Assembly (NCBI GenBank): GCA_045636385.1
Contig: JAZTXK010000026.1
Span: 1 to 64,000, forward strand
Reading direction: 5' to 3'
From: CAG-390 sp045636385
GTDB taxonomy: Bacteria > Bacillota > Clostridia > Oscillospirales > CAG-272
Length of the DNA stretch: 64,000 bases
The position numbers and the translations under genes are program-made. Below the pieces are notes generated by a model. The model did not search any database. It saw nothing but the letters and a program-made list of their open reading frames with translations, and was not told the origin of the DNA. Shown here piece after piece: positions 7,200 to 15,343 of this stretch. The stretch's first letter is position 1, and each line of letters starts with the position of its first letter.

Positions 7200-7685
7200 A
7201 TGAAGGCAAATGGCAGAGAAGTGTTCGATTGCGAGGTTGACCGGCTATTGAAAAAAGCTGAAGAAAAAATTCCCGATACCGAATTGCCGGATTTGCCGTA
7301 TATGAAGGAAGCACCGGATGTGCATGATTGGTATATGTTTGAACACGAAATCTGGAATATCGGTGAGGAGATACGACAGTTGACTGTTAAATACAAAAAG
7401 AAATTTACCGTAGAGCAAATAGGCCGAATAATCGGTATTTTCCTTGATATAAAAGCAAAAAGAGGAAGACAAAGTTTTGTTATGCTTTTGGGAAAGAAAG
7501 CTTATAACGAATACTCGGAAGTGTTAATTCCAATCCTCTGCGACGGTGATGTGGACGGTCAAGTAATCTACACTCTGTATAAAATGCAGGCAGGACAGTA
7601 TGTTGATTTGATAAAACCTTTTACAGAGCATAAGAGAAGTTGGATCAGAAACGAAGCTAAAAGATATATTCAAAAATTTGGATGA
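7200..7685 (+). CDS. Uncharacterised protein
   Basis: 161 residues from ATG 7200, chosen for AAAAGGAG at 7184-7191; an in-frame TTG at 7170 has no ribosome site. The protein is soluble and mostly helical, without signal peptide or membrane segment. The C-terminal half (GKKAYNEYSEVLIPIL, DVDGQVIYTLYKMQAGQYV, RSWIRNEAKRYIQKFG) has the spacing of a few HEAT-like helical repeats, but I do not recognise the family. It overlaps the following phosphatase-like gene by 4 bases. Both are visibly richer in A and T than their neighbours, suggesting acquisition from outside. Confidence 0.7.
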   Translation: MKANGREVFDCEVDRLLKKAEEKIPDTELPDLPYMKEAPDVHDWYMFEHEIWNIGEEIRQLTVKYKKKFTVEQIGRIIGIFLDIKAKRGRQSFVMLLGKKAYNEYSEVLIPILCDGDVDGQVIYTLYKMQAGQYVDLIKPFTEHKRSWIRNEAKRYIQKFG

Positions 7686-8107
7686 TTATGAAGTTTTATG
7701 TTTATTCCCGCCAGAAGGCGAAGAGAGAGTCGTACCGGATAAATGAACCGACTTTGATAATTTCAATTACCGATCCCATACTTGGTCCGAATATCTTTGC
7801 ACGAAACAGCAATATCGTAAGCATTTGCAGGGTTCAATTCGACGATGTGACCGAAGAAAATGCCCGCCACAATGACGTGCTTATGACGTCGTCGGATGCT
7901 TCTAAAATCAAAGATTACGTATTGAGATACAAAGACCGGGTCCGGTGCATAATCGTACACTGTGAGGTCGGCGTTTCGCGTTCTGCAGGTGTCATGGCGG
8001 CAATACAGAAGTATCTGATCGGCGATGATTCGGCTGTATTTAATAACGATGCATTTTCGCCAAATATGTATTGTTATCGGATGATGCTTGATGCATTTGA
8101 AATATAA
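7682..8107 (+). CDS. Dual-specificity / tyrosine-phosphatase-like protein
   Basis: 141 residues. The C-terminal half carries HCEVGVSRSAGV (near 95-106), a full CX5R phosphatase loop with nucleophile Cys and Arg, preceded by the hydrophobic strand RCIIVH typical of cysteine-based phosphatases. The chain is short and the substrate is unknown; similar small proteins are often annotated as protein-tyrosine or RNA 5'-phosphatase-like. It overlaps the upstream uncharacterised gene (ATGA, 7682-7685), so the two are translated together and may act on the same target. An alternative start is the ATG at 7688. AT-rich like its partner. Confidence 0.75.
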   Translation: MIMKFYVYSRQKAKRESYRINEPTLIISITDPILGPNIFARNSNIVSICRVQFDDVTEENARHNDVLMTSSDASKIKDYVLRYKDRVRCIIVHCEVGVSRSAGVMAAIQKYLIGDDSAVFNNDAFSPNMYCYRMMLDAFEI

Positions 8108-8109
8108 AA

Positions 8110-8142
8110 GGGAGCTTCCTCGATGAAGCTCCCGCTTTTATA
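8110..8142. terminator. Bidirectional terminator
   Basis: GGGAGCTTC and GAAGCTCCC arms around a 6-base loop with T-runs on both sides, between convergent genes. Confidence 0.8.
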
Positions 8143-8149
8143 TTTTATA

Positions 8150-8701
8150 TTAATCAAAAAGGAAGTTGACGTTGCCCGCCATCAGCGCGGTGAATCCGCG
8201 GTAGATGACCTCGGGGCGGTCGTCGAAGTTTGCTTTCATACGGCGCGCACGGTCGAGGCTGTCTACGGCGAGAGTTGCCTCGAAGATGACGTCCTTTTTC
8301 TCGGTCAGAGCGCAGTAAACGTAGCATCTGCCCGTCTTGGGGTCGACGCGCTCGATACGGCATTCGGTGGTGATACCGCGCTTTGTGAAGTCGAGGTAGC
8401 GCAGTGCCGCGGTCATTGCCGAGTCGAGGACGGAGGAAAGAACGTCGGACTTGAAAGCCTGTGCCACGATGCGTCCTTTTTCGCTGACCTGATAGAAGGT
8501 CAGACCGTTTTCCTCAAAGGACTCGATAAGACCGCCGTCGACCATCTCGTTAAAGCTCTCGGCGAAGTCGAGGAACATAACGTAGTCGGTCTGCATAACG
8601 ATGTCGTTGATGGTGCAGTATTCGAGGGGGTAGTTTATATTTTCAAGAAGATAAAGCACGAAAATCTTGACCGTGCGCTTGCTTCCGATGGGTGATGACA
8701 T
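8150..8701 (-). CDS. DUF4364 family protein (winged-helix regulator-like)
   Basis: 183 residues. The N-terminus, KIFVLYLLENINYPLEYCTI then MQTDYVMFLDFAESFNEMVD and GLIESFEENGLTFYQVSEKG, is the winged-helix half of DUF4364, a Clostridia family with PadR/MarR-like organisation. The C-terminal half, CRIERVDPKTGRCYVYCALT and further, is the beta-rich half of the same family. It is probably a DNA-binding regulator. It has its own divergent promoter facing hom and may respond to a cellular rather than local signal. Confidence 0.85.
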   Translation of the reverse strand: MSSPIGSKRTVKIFVLYLLENINYPLEYCTINDIVMQTDYVMFLDFAESFNEMVDGGLIESFEENGLTFYQVSEKGRIVAQAFKSDVLSSVLDSAMTAALRYLDFTKRGITTECRIERVDPKTGRCYVYCALTEKKDVIFEATLAVDSLDRARRMKANFDDRPEVIYRGFTALMAGNVNFLFD

Positions 8702-8734
8702 GAAAATTCTCCTTAGCTGAGTCGTTATATATAA

Positions 8735-8763
8735 ATATTATCATAAAAAATGAACTTTTTCAA
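8735..8763 (-). promoter_or_regulatory. Promoter of the DUF4364 gene
   Basis: Minus strand TTGAAA (8763-8758), 17-base spacer, TAATAT (8740-8735). Divergent from the hom promoter. Confidence 0.6.
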
Positions 8764-8772
8764 TAGTTTTTA

Positions 8773-8801
8773 TTGATTTTTTTGAAAAAATGTGATATCA
8801 T
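8773..8801 (+). promoter_or_regulatory. Promoter of hom
   Basis: TTGATT (8773-8778), 17-base spacer, TATCAT (8796-8801), 33 bases before the start codon. Confidence 0.65.
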
Positions 8802-8833
8802 TATGGGTAATAAACTAAAAGGAGCAAAATGAT

Positions 8834-10030
8834 ATGCTTAACATTGCACTTATGGGCTACGGCGTTATCGGAAGCGGCGTTGCCAAGGTTATTGAAGAAA
8901 ACAAAAAACTGATCGCTTCCCGCCTCGGCGAGGAGGTATATCTCAAATATATTCTCGAGATCCGCGATATGTCGAATACCCCCTACGCGGATCGCGTTGT
9001 TACCGATCTGAACGTCATTCTCAACGACCCCGAGGTCAAGGTAGTCGTTGAAGTAATGGGCGGAATCCACCCCGCATCCGACTTCACCCGTGCCGCACTT
9101 GAGGCGGGCAAGAGCGTTGTTACCGCTAACAAGGCTGTCGTTGCCGATTGCGGTGATGAGCTTCTTGAGCTTGCAAGAGCGAAGGGCGTTCGCTATCTCT
9201 TTGAGGCGAGCGTAGGCGGCGGAATCCCGATCATCCGTCCTCTTATCAATGACCTCGCATCGAACGAGATCGAAGGCATTTGCGGTATCCTTAACGGAAC
9301 CACCAACTATATCCTCACCCGTATGACCAACGAGGGTTGTACTTACGCCGAGGTTCTCAAGGACGCGCAGAAGCTCGGTTACGCCGAGGCTAACCCCGCG
9401 GCTGACGTCGAGGGCACTGATGCACTCCGCAAGACCGCCATCCTCGCCGCGCTTTCATACGGCAAGCTTATCCCGATGGATATGCTCAAGGCGCAGGGAA
9501 TCACCGAGGTTGCGCTCAAAGATATTGAAGTCGCTCAGTCCTTCGGTTGCTCCGTAAAGCTCATTGGACGTGCGGGCAAGCTCGAGGACGGACGCATCTA
9601 CGCAACCGTTTCTCCCGAATTCGTTAAGGAATCCTGCCCGATGGCTCACGTTAATGACGTATTCAACAGCGTTCTCGTTCGCGGCAATATGCTCGGTGAC
9701 GCTATGTTCTACGGCAGAGGCGCAGGTCAGCTTCCCACCGCGGGTGCTGTTGTTGCCGACGTTATCGACGCTCTTGAAACCAAGTATGCCGCTCCCGCAA
9801 GACTTTTCTGGGAGAAGGCAGGCGAATCCGATATCGTTCCCGCTGATGAGGTCATCGGGGCAGTTGCAAAGGAATTCTGCCATATCTTCGACGACGGCGA
9901 AACTCTCAAGAAGGCTGTTGCCGGCAAGATCGATGTTTCCTTCATCGACGGAGTTGACGAAATGTTCGCTGTACTTTGTTCCGAGCCCGTGCTTGAGGGA
10001 AGCGTAAAGACCTATGCAGTCCTCAGCTAA
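8834..10030 (+). CDS. hom: Homoserine dehydrogenase
   Basis: 398 residues. It converts aspartate semialdehyde to homoserine with NAD(P)H, feeding threonine and methionine synthesis. The nucleotide-binding fold starts with ALMGYGVIGSGVAKVI (about residues 4-19). The substrate domain has EASVGGGIPIIRPL, ILNGTTNYIL and the family signature AEANPAADVEGTDALRKTAI. The last 90 residues stand where an ACT domain is expected but lack its usual pattern, so feedback control by threonine is doubtful. It overlaps the following glycosyltransferase start by 17 bases. Confidence 0.95.
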   Translation: MLNIALMGYGVIGSGVAKVIEENKKLIASRLGEEVYLKYILEIRDMSNTPYADRVVTDLNVILNDPEVKVVVEVMGGIHPASDFTRAALEAGKSVVTANKAVVADCGDELLELARAKGVRYLFEASVGGGIPIIRPLINDLASNEIEGICGILNGTTNYILTRMTNEGCTYAEVLKDAQKLGYAEANPAADVEGTDALRKTAILAALSYGKLIPMDMLKAQGITEVALKDIEVAQSFGCSVKLIGRAGKLEDGRIYATVSPEFVKESCPMAHVNDVFNSVLVRGNMLGDAMFYGRGAGQLPTAGAVVADVIDALETKYAAPARLFWEKAGESDIVPADEVIGAVAKEFCHIFDDGETLKKAVAGKIDVSFIDGVDEMFAVLCSEPVLEGSVKTYAVLS

Positions 10031-11138
10031 AATTAAAGTAACTCATATCCTTACCGATTCGAATATCGGAGGAGCCGGAAGGCTTCTCCGATACTTTCTC
10101 GAGGAGGCAGACCGAGAGCGCTTTGAATACAGCGTTATACTCCCCGAGGATGCCGCGCTGATCCCCGAGATCGAATCGCTCGGCATTCCGGTTATCACCG
10201 CTTACGGTATCGCCGACCGCTCGAATGCTCCCGAAATGCAGGGAATATTGGCGGAGAAGATCAAAAAGCTCGCCCCCGATATTCTGCACACCCATTCGTC
10301 AAGAACGGGGAGATTCGCGGGAGTCGATGCCAAGGTGCCGAGGGTAATACTTACCAAGCATTGCTCGGATATGCCGAGCGCAAAGTATATGAAGTTCCCC
10401 TTCAAGCAGATGCTTGCAAGCGAATGGAAAAAGACGCTTCACGGTGCGATCGCGACCGACGATAGCGCGGCTGATGCTCTTGCGGCAGAGGCTCTGCGCC
10501 GCGATAAGATAAAGGTCATCTATAACGGCGCGCCCGCGCTCCGTAAGCTCAGCATGGACGAGAAGAATGCTCTTCGAGGTGAATACGGTATTCCCGAGGA
10601 TGCCTTTGTTGTCGGCATTTTTGCGCGTACGGAAGCAGTAAAGGATCACGGCACTTTTATTGATACCGCGAGGGAATGCATCGAGCGCGGACTTGATAAG
10701 GCGTATTTCCTGATCGTCGGAGAGGGAAGCAAGCTCGAAGATATCCGCGATACCGTCGAACGTAAAGACCTTGGTAACAAAATAAAGATCTGTGGCTTTG
10801 TTCCCGATATTGCTCCGCTTATGAATATCTGCGACGTGAACGTGAATTGCTCCGTTGGCACCGAAACCTCGAATCTCGCGTTGATCGAAGGCATGAGCCT
10901 CGGCGTGGTTCCCGTAGTCTCCGATCTTGAAGGAAACAAGCGTCTTGCCGAGGGCTGCGGAATCGTATGCAACCGCGGTGACAGAGATGCTTACGCAGAT
11001 GCGATTGAAGCTCTTTATAATGACGGAGAAAAGCTACGCTCGCTTTCCGCCGCCGCAAAGGAAAAGTACTTTGCAAAATACACCTCCGAGCGTATGGCGC
11101 GCGAGGTCGAGGAATATTATCTTTCCTTATTGAAATAA
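10014..11138 (+). CDS. Glycosyltransferase family 4 (GT-B fold)
   Basis: 374 residues. The N-terminal domain starts VTHILTDSNIGGAGRLLRYF with the glycine-rich acceptor loop. The C-terminal donor domain has VVGIFARTEAVKDHGTFIDTA, LIVGEGSKLEDI and NCSVGTETSNLALIEGMSLG, where the E-x7-E element of retaining GT4 enzymes appears. No signal or membrane segment, so it works on the cytoplasmic face. Acceptor unknown; cell-surface polysaccharide or glycolipid is likely. It starts inside the end of hom (17-base overlap) and its 3' end overlaps the convergent symporter gene by 22 bases. Confidence 0.9.
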   Translation: MQSSAKIKVTHILTDSNIGGAGRLLRYFLEEADRERFEYSVILPEDAALIPEIESLGIPVITAYGIADRSNAPEMQGILAEKIKKLAPDILHTHSSRTGRFAGVDAKVPRVILTKHCSDMPSAKYMKFPFKQMLASEWKKTLHGAIATDDSAADALAAEALRRDKIKVIYNGAPALRKLSMDEKNALRGEYGIPEDAFVVGIFARTEAVKDHGTFIDTARECIERGLDKAYFLIVGEGSKLEDIRDTVERKDLGNKIKICGFVPDIAPLMNICDVNVNCSVGTETSNLALIEGMSLGVVPVVSDLEGNKRLAEGCGIVCNRGDRDAYADAIEALYNDGEKLRSLSAAAKEKYFAKYTSERMAREVEEYYLSLLK

Positions 11139-12445
11139 GAAAAGGTTTCGTTCCTGATTCTTTTCCGTTCGAGGAAGAGAACCGAAATATTTAACAAAGT
11201 CATAAGACCGATCGAAAGATCGGCAAGACCCCATACATCCCCCGGCGGCGTTCGTGATGCTACGATCGCCGCCGCTCCATATGCTACGGTCAAAACTGCT
11301 TTCGCTGCTTTACTTTTTGTAAGATAAGAAAGACACGCTCCACCGTAAAAGCATTGGCAGAATACCGTGGCAAGCCCGAAAAGAAGTACAAGTCCGCACA
11401 TCACGGGTTCGATCCACCCGCCGAGAGCTGCGCTGTATGCTCCGACCGTCATCATTACCGAATTGTCGGCAAAATGCTCGACCTCGGGGTAACTCACCAA
11501 AATGACGAGTGCCGTCAGAGTACAGAGAAAGACTGTGTCGATCAAAACCTCGATTATGCCGAGAAAGCCTTGCTCTGCCGGACAATCGGATGATGACGCA
11601 GAGTGCGCCATCGGCGAAGTGCCCGCGCCCGCCTCGTTGCTGATAAGTCCGCGCATAACACCGAGCCGAACCGATTTTGAAACGAAAAATCCGCCGATAC
11701 CGCCCATCACTCCGCGCCACTCGAAGGCGGAGTGTATTATTTCAGACAACGCGCTCGGGATTCTCTCCGACCTTATTATAAGCGCGGCAAAGGACAGAAT
11801 GCAGAAAATGACGGTCATAAAAGGGACTATCTTATTTGTCGCTGACGATATCCTTTTAAGTCCGCCCGACGATACCGCGATCATAAGCACGGCGCAGAGC
11901 AATCCCGTAAATATCGGATCAATATGAAGTATATCTTTACATACCCCCGCCATCGCGTTGACCTGTATGATGCAACCCATTGAGAGTGAGTTAACGAGGC
12001 AGAGAAGTGCAAAGACCGCGCCGAGTGCCGCGCCGAGTCCGGGATGCTTTCGTTCTGCAAATGCGAGGCTTATATATTCCGCCGTCGTTGAAGACTTTCC
12101 CTTTTTTCGTCGGGATAGAGCAAGCAGCGTTTCTGCATATTTCAGAACCGACGCGAGAATTGCTGAAAGGCACATCCAGAATACCGCCCCCGCGCCTCCG
12201 TAAAATATCGCCGCCGAAACTCCGACGATGTTTCCGACGCCAAGTACACCGCCGAGCGCAAGCCAGAGTGCCGAACGCGGCGAAACACCGTCCTTTTCTG
12301 TTTCTTTCCGCAAAAACGGTGCAATTATCGCTCGCGGACGAATAATCGGCAAGCCTTTCATATATATAATGAAGAAGAACCCCGCACCGATGAGTGCCGC
12401 AGGGAGCAAAACGCCCAAAATCCGCGAATTAAGAAAGTCTATCAA
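11117..12445 (-). CDS. Sodium/alanine (AGCS-family) symporter
   Basis: 442 residues from TTG at 12445, chosen because AGAGGTGA stands 7 bases upstream; a longer frame to 12490 has no ribosome site. About 10-11 membrane helices. AGCS family markers are LGGVLGVGNIVGVSAAIFYGG and GAVFWMCLSA (residues about 60-90), plus GLISNEAGAGTSPMAHSAS near the middle. The family imports alanine or glycine with sodium. A reduced consensus (GVGNIVGVSAA in place of the usual GTGNIAGVAxA) suggests a divergent member, so substrate is uncertain. Confidence 0.88.
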   Translation of the reverse strand: MIDFLNSRILGVLLPAALIGAGFFFIIYMKGLPIIRPRAIIAPFLRKETEKDGVSPRSALWLALGGVLGVGNIVGVSAAIFYGGAGAVFWMCLSAILASVLKYAETLLALSRRKKGKSSTTAEYISLAFAERKHPGLGAALGAVFALLCLVNSLSMGCIIQVNAMAGVCKDILHIDPIFTGLLCAVLMIAVSSGGLKRISSATNKIVPFMTVIFCILSFAALIIRSERIPSALSEIIHSAFEWRGVMGGIGGFFVSKSVRLGVMRGLISNEAGAGTSPMAHSASSSDCPAEQGFLGIIEVLIDTVFLCTLTALVILVSYPEVEHFADNSVMMTVGAYSAALGGWIEPVMCGLVLLFGLATVFCQCFYGGACLSYLTKSKAAKAVLTVAYGAAAIVASRTPPGDVWGLADLSIGLMTLLNISVLFLERKRIRNETFSYFNKER

Positions 12446-12548
12446 GCAAATCACCTCTTTATAGTATATATGCTCGAAATATGTTGGCAATTCCTCGCTC
12501 GTGTGCTAAAAAATATGTGAACAATATGTTAATTTGAGGCAAAGGTAC

Positions 12549-12576
12549 TTGATTTTTTGAGAATTTGTAGTACAAT
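12549..12576 (+). promoter_or_regulatory. Promoter of groESL
   Basis: TTGATT (12549-12554), 16-base spacer, TACAAT (12571-12576), ending 13 bases before the CIRCE operator. Confidence 0.75.
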
Positions 12577-12588
12577 TATAGGCGTGTG

Positions 12589-12615
12589 TTAGCACTCGAA
12601 TAAAAAGAGTGCCAA
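12589..12615 (+). promoter_or_regulatory. CIRCE operator (HrcA binding site)
   Basis: TTAGCACTC, 9-base spacer, GAGTGCCAA; one base differs from the consensus GAGTGCTAA. It lies just after the groESL promoter, so HrcA repression with release under heat stress is expected. Confidence 0.93.
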
Positions 12616-12669
12616 AATGAATGTAAATTATTGAGGCGAAGAGCCTTTTACCCCTAAGGAGGAAGAAAA

Positions 12670-12957
12670 ATGAACATCAAACCGCTTGCAGACAGAGTTG
12701 TTATCAAGCTCGTTGAAGCAGAAGAGAAGACCAAGGGCGGCATCATCCTTACCGCCACCGCACAGGAAAAGCCCCAGATCGCAGAAGTAGTTGCAGTCGG
12801 CCCCGGCAAGAAGAACGATGACGGCGTAGTTATCCCCGTTGCTCTCGAGGTTGGACAGAAGGTCATCGCGGCTAAGTACTCGGGCACCGAGGTCAAGCTC
12901 GACGGCGTTGAATACACCATCATGGCAGAGAAGGACATTCTCGCCGTTATCGAATAA
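12670..12957 (+). CDS. groES: Co-chaperonin GroES
   Basis: 95 residues, normal GroES length. It begins MNIKPLADRVVIKLVEAEEK, with the mobile loop TKGGIILTATAQEKPQ (residues about 20-36) and the beta-barrel end EYTIMAEKDILAVIE. It caps the GroEL ring and is needed for folding. The start follows AAGGAGG. First gene of the CIRCE-controlled groES-groEL operon, 19 bases before groEL. Confidence 0.98.
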   Translation: MNIKPLADRVVIKLVEAEEKTKGGIILTATAQEKPQIAEVVAVGPGKKNDDGVVIPVALEVGQKVIAAKYSGTEVKLDGVEYTIMAEKDILAVIE

Positions 12958-12976
12958 TTGAAAGGAACTAATCACA

Positions 12977-14614
12977 ATGGCTAAGGATATTTACTACGGA
13001 ATTGATTCCAGAAACGCCCTTCTTCGCGGCGTAGATAAGCTTGCCGACACCGTTAAGATCACTCTCGGCCCCAAGGGCAGAAACGTTGTTCTTGACAAGA
13101 AGTACGGCGCACCCCTCATCACCAACGACGGCGTTACCATCGCTAAGGAGATCGAGCTTGACGATCCCGCAGAAAACATGGGCGCACAGCTCGTAAAGGA
13201 GGTTGCTACCAAGACCAACGATGCAGCAGGTGACGGTACAACCACCGCAACTCTCCTCGCTCAGGCAATGATCCACGAGGGTATGAAGAACGTTACCGCA
13301 GGCGCAAACCCCATGGTTATCCGCAAGGGTATGAAGAAGGCTATCGACCGCGCTGTTGAGTGCCTTGCTGATATCTCCAAGCCCGTTAACGGCACCGAGG
13401 ATATCGCACGCGTTGGTACTATCTCCGCGGCAGACGAGGTTATCGGTCAGCTCATCGCTGACGCTATGGAAAAGGTAACCGCAGACGGCGTTATCACCGT
13501 TGAAGAGTCCAAGTCGGCTGAGACCTCCTCCGAGGTTGTTGAGGGTATGCAGTTCGACCGCGGCTACATCTCTCCCTACATGGCAACCGACATGGAGAAG
13601 ATGGAGGCTGTTCTCGTCGATGCATTCATCCTTATCACCGATAAGAAGATCTCTTCGGTTCAGGATATTCTTCCCGTTCTCGAGCAGATCGTTCAGGCAG
13701 GCAAGAAGCTCCTCATCGTAGCTGAGGACCTCGACGGCGAGGCTCTCACCACCATCATCCTCAACAAGCTCCGCGGCACCTTCACCTGCATCGCTGTTAA
13801 GGCTCCCTCCTTCGGCGAGAAGAGAAAGGAAATGCTCCGCGATATCGCTATCCTCACCGGCGGTCAGGTTATCACCTCCGATCTCGGTCTCGAGCTTAAG
13901 GATGCTACCATCGCTGACCTCGGCCGTGCACGTCAGGTCAAGGTTACCAAGGAAAACACCATCATCGTTGACGGCGCAGGCGACTCTGCTGCTATCAAGG
14001 ATCGTATCGCACAGATCCGCGGCGAGCTTGAGCACTCCACCTCTTCCTTCGACAAGGAAAAGCTTCAGGAAAGACTCGCAAAGCTTGCAGGCGGCGTAGC
14101 TGTTATCAAGGTCGGTGCTGCTACCGAGGTTGAAATGAAGGAAAAGAAGCTCCGCATCGAGGACGCTCTCAACGCAACCCGCGCGGCTGTTGAAGAGGGC
14201 ATCGTTCCCGGCGGCGGAACCGCTTACCTCAACGTTATCTCCGAGGTTGCAAAGCTCCTCAAGACCGTTGAAGGCGACGAGAAGACCGGTGTATCCATCG
14301 TTCTCAAGGCTCTCGAGGCTCCCGTTCGTCAGATCGCTGTTAACGCAGGCTTCGACGGCGGCGTAATCGTTGACAAGATCGTTTCCTCCCGCAAGGCAGG
14401 TTGGGGCTTCGACGCTTACAACGAGGTTTACTGCGATATGATGAAGGCTGGAATCGTTGACCCCACCAAGGTTACCCGTTCCGCACTCCAGAACGCAGCT
14501 TCCATCGCTTCCACCATCCTCACCACCGAGGCTGTTGTTGCAAACCAGAAGGAAGATCCCGCGGCTGTAGCTGCTGCAAATGCGGCTATGAACGCAGGCG
14601 GAGGAATGTATTAA
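12977..14614 (+). CDS. groEL: Chaperonin GroEL
   Basis: 545 residues, full length. ATP site TLGPKGRNVVLDKKYGAP near 30-47, VKEVATKTNDAAGDGTTTAT near 74-93, and ATRAAVEEGIVPGGGTAYL near 400-418. The chain ends in GGGMY, a shortened form of the usual GGM-repeat tail. It forms the double-ring ATP-driven folding chamber with GroES. Strong codon bias to C/T-ending optimal codons indicates high expression. Confidence 0.99.
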   Translation: MAKDIYYGIDSRNALLRGVDKLADTVKITLGPKGRNVVLDKKYGAPLITNDGVTIAKEIELDDPAENMGAQLVKEVATKTNDAAGDGTTTATLLAQAMIHEGMKNVTAGANPMVIRKGMKKAIDRAVECLADISKPVNGTEDIARVGTISAADEVIGQLIADAMEKVTADGVITVEESKSAETSSEVVEGMQFDRGYISPYMATDMEKMEAVLVDAFILITDKKISSVQDILPVLEQIVQAGKKLLIVAEDLDGEALTTIILNKLRGTFTCIAVKAPSFGEKRKEMLRDIAILTGGQVITSDLGLELKDATIADLGRARQVKVTKENTIIVDGAGDSAAIKDRIAQIRGELEHSTSSFDKEKLQERLAKLAGGVAVIKVGAATEVEMKEKKLRIEDALNATRAAVEEGIVPGGGTAYLNVISEVAKLLKTVEGDEKTGVSIVLKALEAPVRQIAVNAGFDGGVIVDKIVSSRKAGWGFDAYNEVYCDMMKAGIVDPTKVTRSALQNAASIASTILTTEAVVANQKEDPAAVAAANAAMNAGGGMY

Positions 14615-14617
14615 TAA

Positions 14618-14662
14618 ATGCAGAGTGCAGAATGCAGAGTGCAGAGTTGAATGCACGATGCA
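14618..14662. repeat. Short imperfect tandem repeat after groEL
   Basis: Four to five imperfect copies of a unit like TGCAGAGTGCAGAA, continuing into diverged copies (TGAATGCACGATGCAAAATG). It lies directly after the groEL stop, before the terminator hairpin. It resembles the small TGCA-rich intergenic repeats found in many Clostridia genomes. Confidence 0.55.
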
Positions 14663-14680
14663 AAATGTATTATGAATATC

Positions 14681-14712
14681 AAGGGAGCCGAAATTCGGCT
14701 CCCTTGACTTTT
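14681..14712 (+). terminator. groESL terminator
   Basis: Perfect 11-base stem (AAGGGAGCCGA / TCGGCTCCCTT, loop AAT), then GACTTTTTG. Its right arm runs into the -35 box of the next promoter. Confidence 0.75.
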
Positions 14713-14732
14713 TGTGGTAAGTATGATATAAT
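14704..14732 (+). promoter_or_regulatory. Promoter of the membrane protein gene at 14752
   Basis: TTGACT (14704-14709), 17-base spacer, TATAAT (14727-14732). The -35 box shares bases with the groESL terminator. Confidence 0.75.
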
Positions 14733-14751
14733 GATAAAAAGGAGGTGCGCG

Positions 14752-15291
14752 ATGAAGAATAATGTTTTGAGGTTGAACGGATTTGCAAAGCTGTTACGTC
14801 CGGTATCAATTGTTGAAGTTTTGGCTTTGTTGCTTATTTGTTTTGGTTTGGCACAAAGACGCGGATTTGATCCGATTTATATTTTATCTTACATCTGTGC
14901 TTTGATATTCTTATATCCTCTTTTCTCGCTTTTGGGATTTACCCGCTCGACTCGGAAGATACAGTTTGATAAAGGTGTAATGAATTTTACTTATTGGCAG
15001 GCGCTCGAGAATCCCGGAGGGTTGGGAGAAGGTGCTATTCGCACAAGAGGATTTACTCCGAAAGCTAAAGTGAAATATACCGTTACTGATATTGAAAAAC
15101 TCAAGTTTGAGCAAAACAAGCTTGAAAAGCTCTTTAATTGTGGTCATTTTTCTTTTGAAGGCAATACAGTATACGAAACTGATTCCGACTGTGTTGTTCC
15201 TAAAACCGCATTTGCCTTCTACGGCTTGACTCATTTCCGTCAGACCAAAAAAGAAATCTGCGACGTCCTCGGAGTAAATGAAATCGAATAA
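14752..15291 (+). CDS. Small membrane protein of unknown function
   Basis: 179 residues from ATG 14752, chosen for AAAGGAGG at 14738-14745. Two hydrophobic segments near residues 20-36 and 42-62 are followed by a cytosolic tail of about 115 residues with no motif I recognise. The tail ends near FYGLTHFRQTKKEICDVLGV. The general plan (two helices then a PH-like domain) resembles YcxB/YdbT-type proteins, but the match is too weak to name. AT-rich compared with groEL. Confidence 0.65.
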   Translation: MKNNVLRLNGFAKLLRPVSIVEVLALLLICFGLAQRRGFDPIYILSYICALIFLYPLFSLLGFTRSTRKIQFDKGVMNFTYWQALENPGGLGEGAIRTRGFTPKAKVKYTVTDIEKLKFEQNKLEKLFNCGHFSFEGNTVYETDSDCVVPKTAFAFYGLTHFRQTKKEICDVLGVNEIE

Positions 15292-15330
15292 AAACAACCG
15301 CAAGGCTTGCGCCTTGCGGTTGTTTTTATA
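15290..15330. terminator. Bidirectional terminator
   Basis: AAAACAACCGCAAGG paired with CCTTGCGGTTGTTTT around a 6-base loop, between convergent genes. Confidence 0.88.
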
Positions 15331-15343
15331 AAATTGCAGTTGC

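Noticed and set aside
12968..14809. Long open frame on the strand opposite groEL (over 600 codons)
   Set aside because: It mirrors groEL codon by codon, has no ribosome site and its translation is a shadow rich in Leu, Asp and Cys. The groEL reading is unambiguous.
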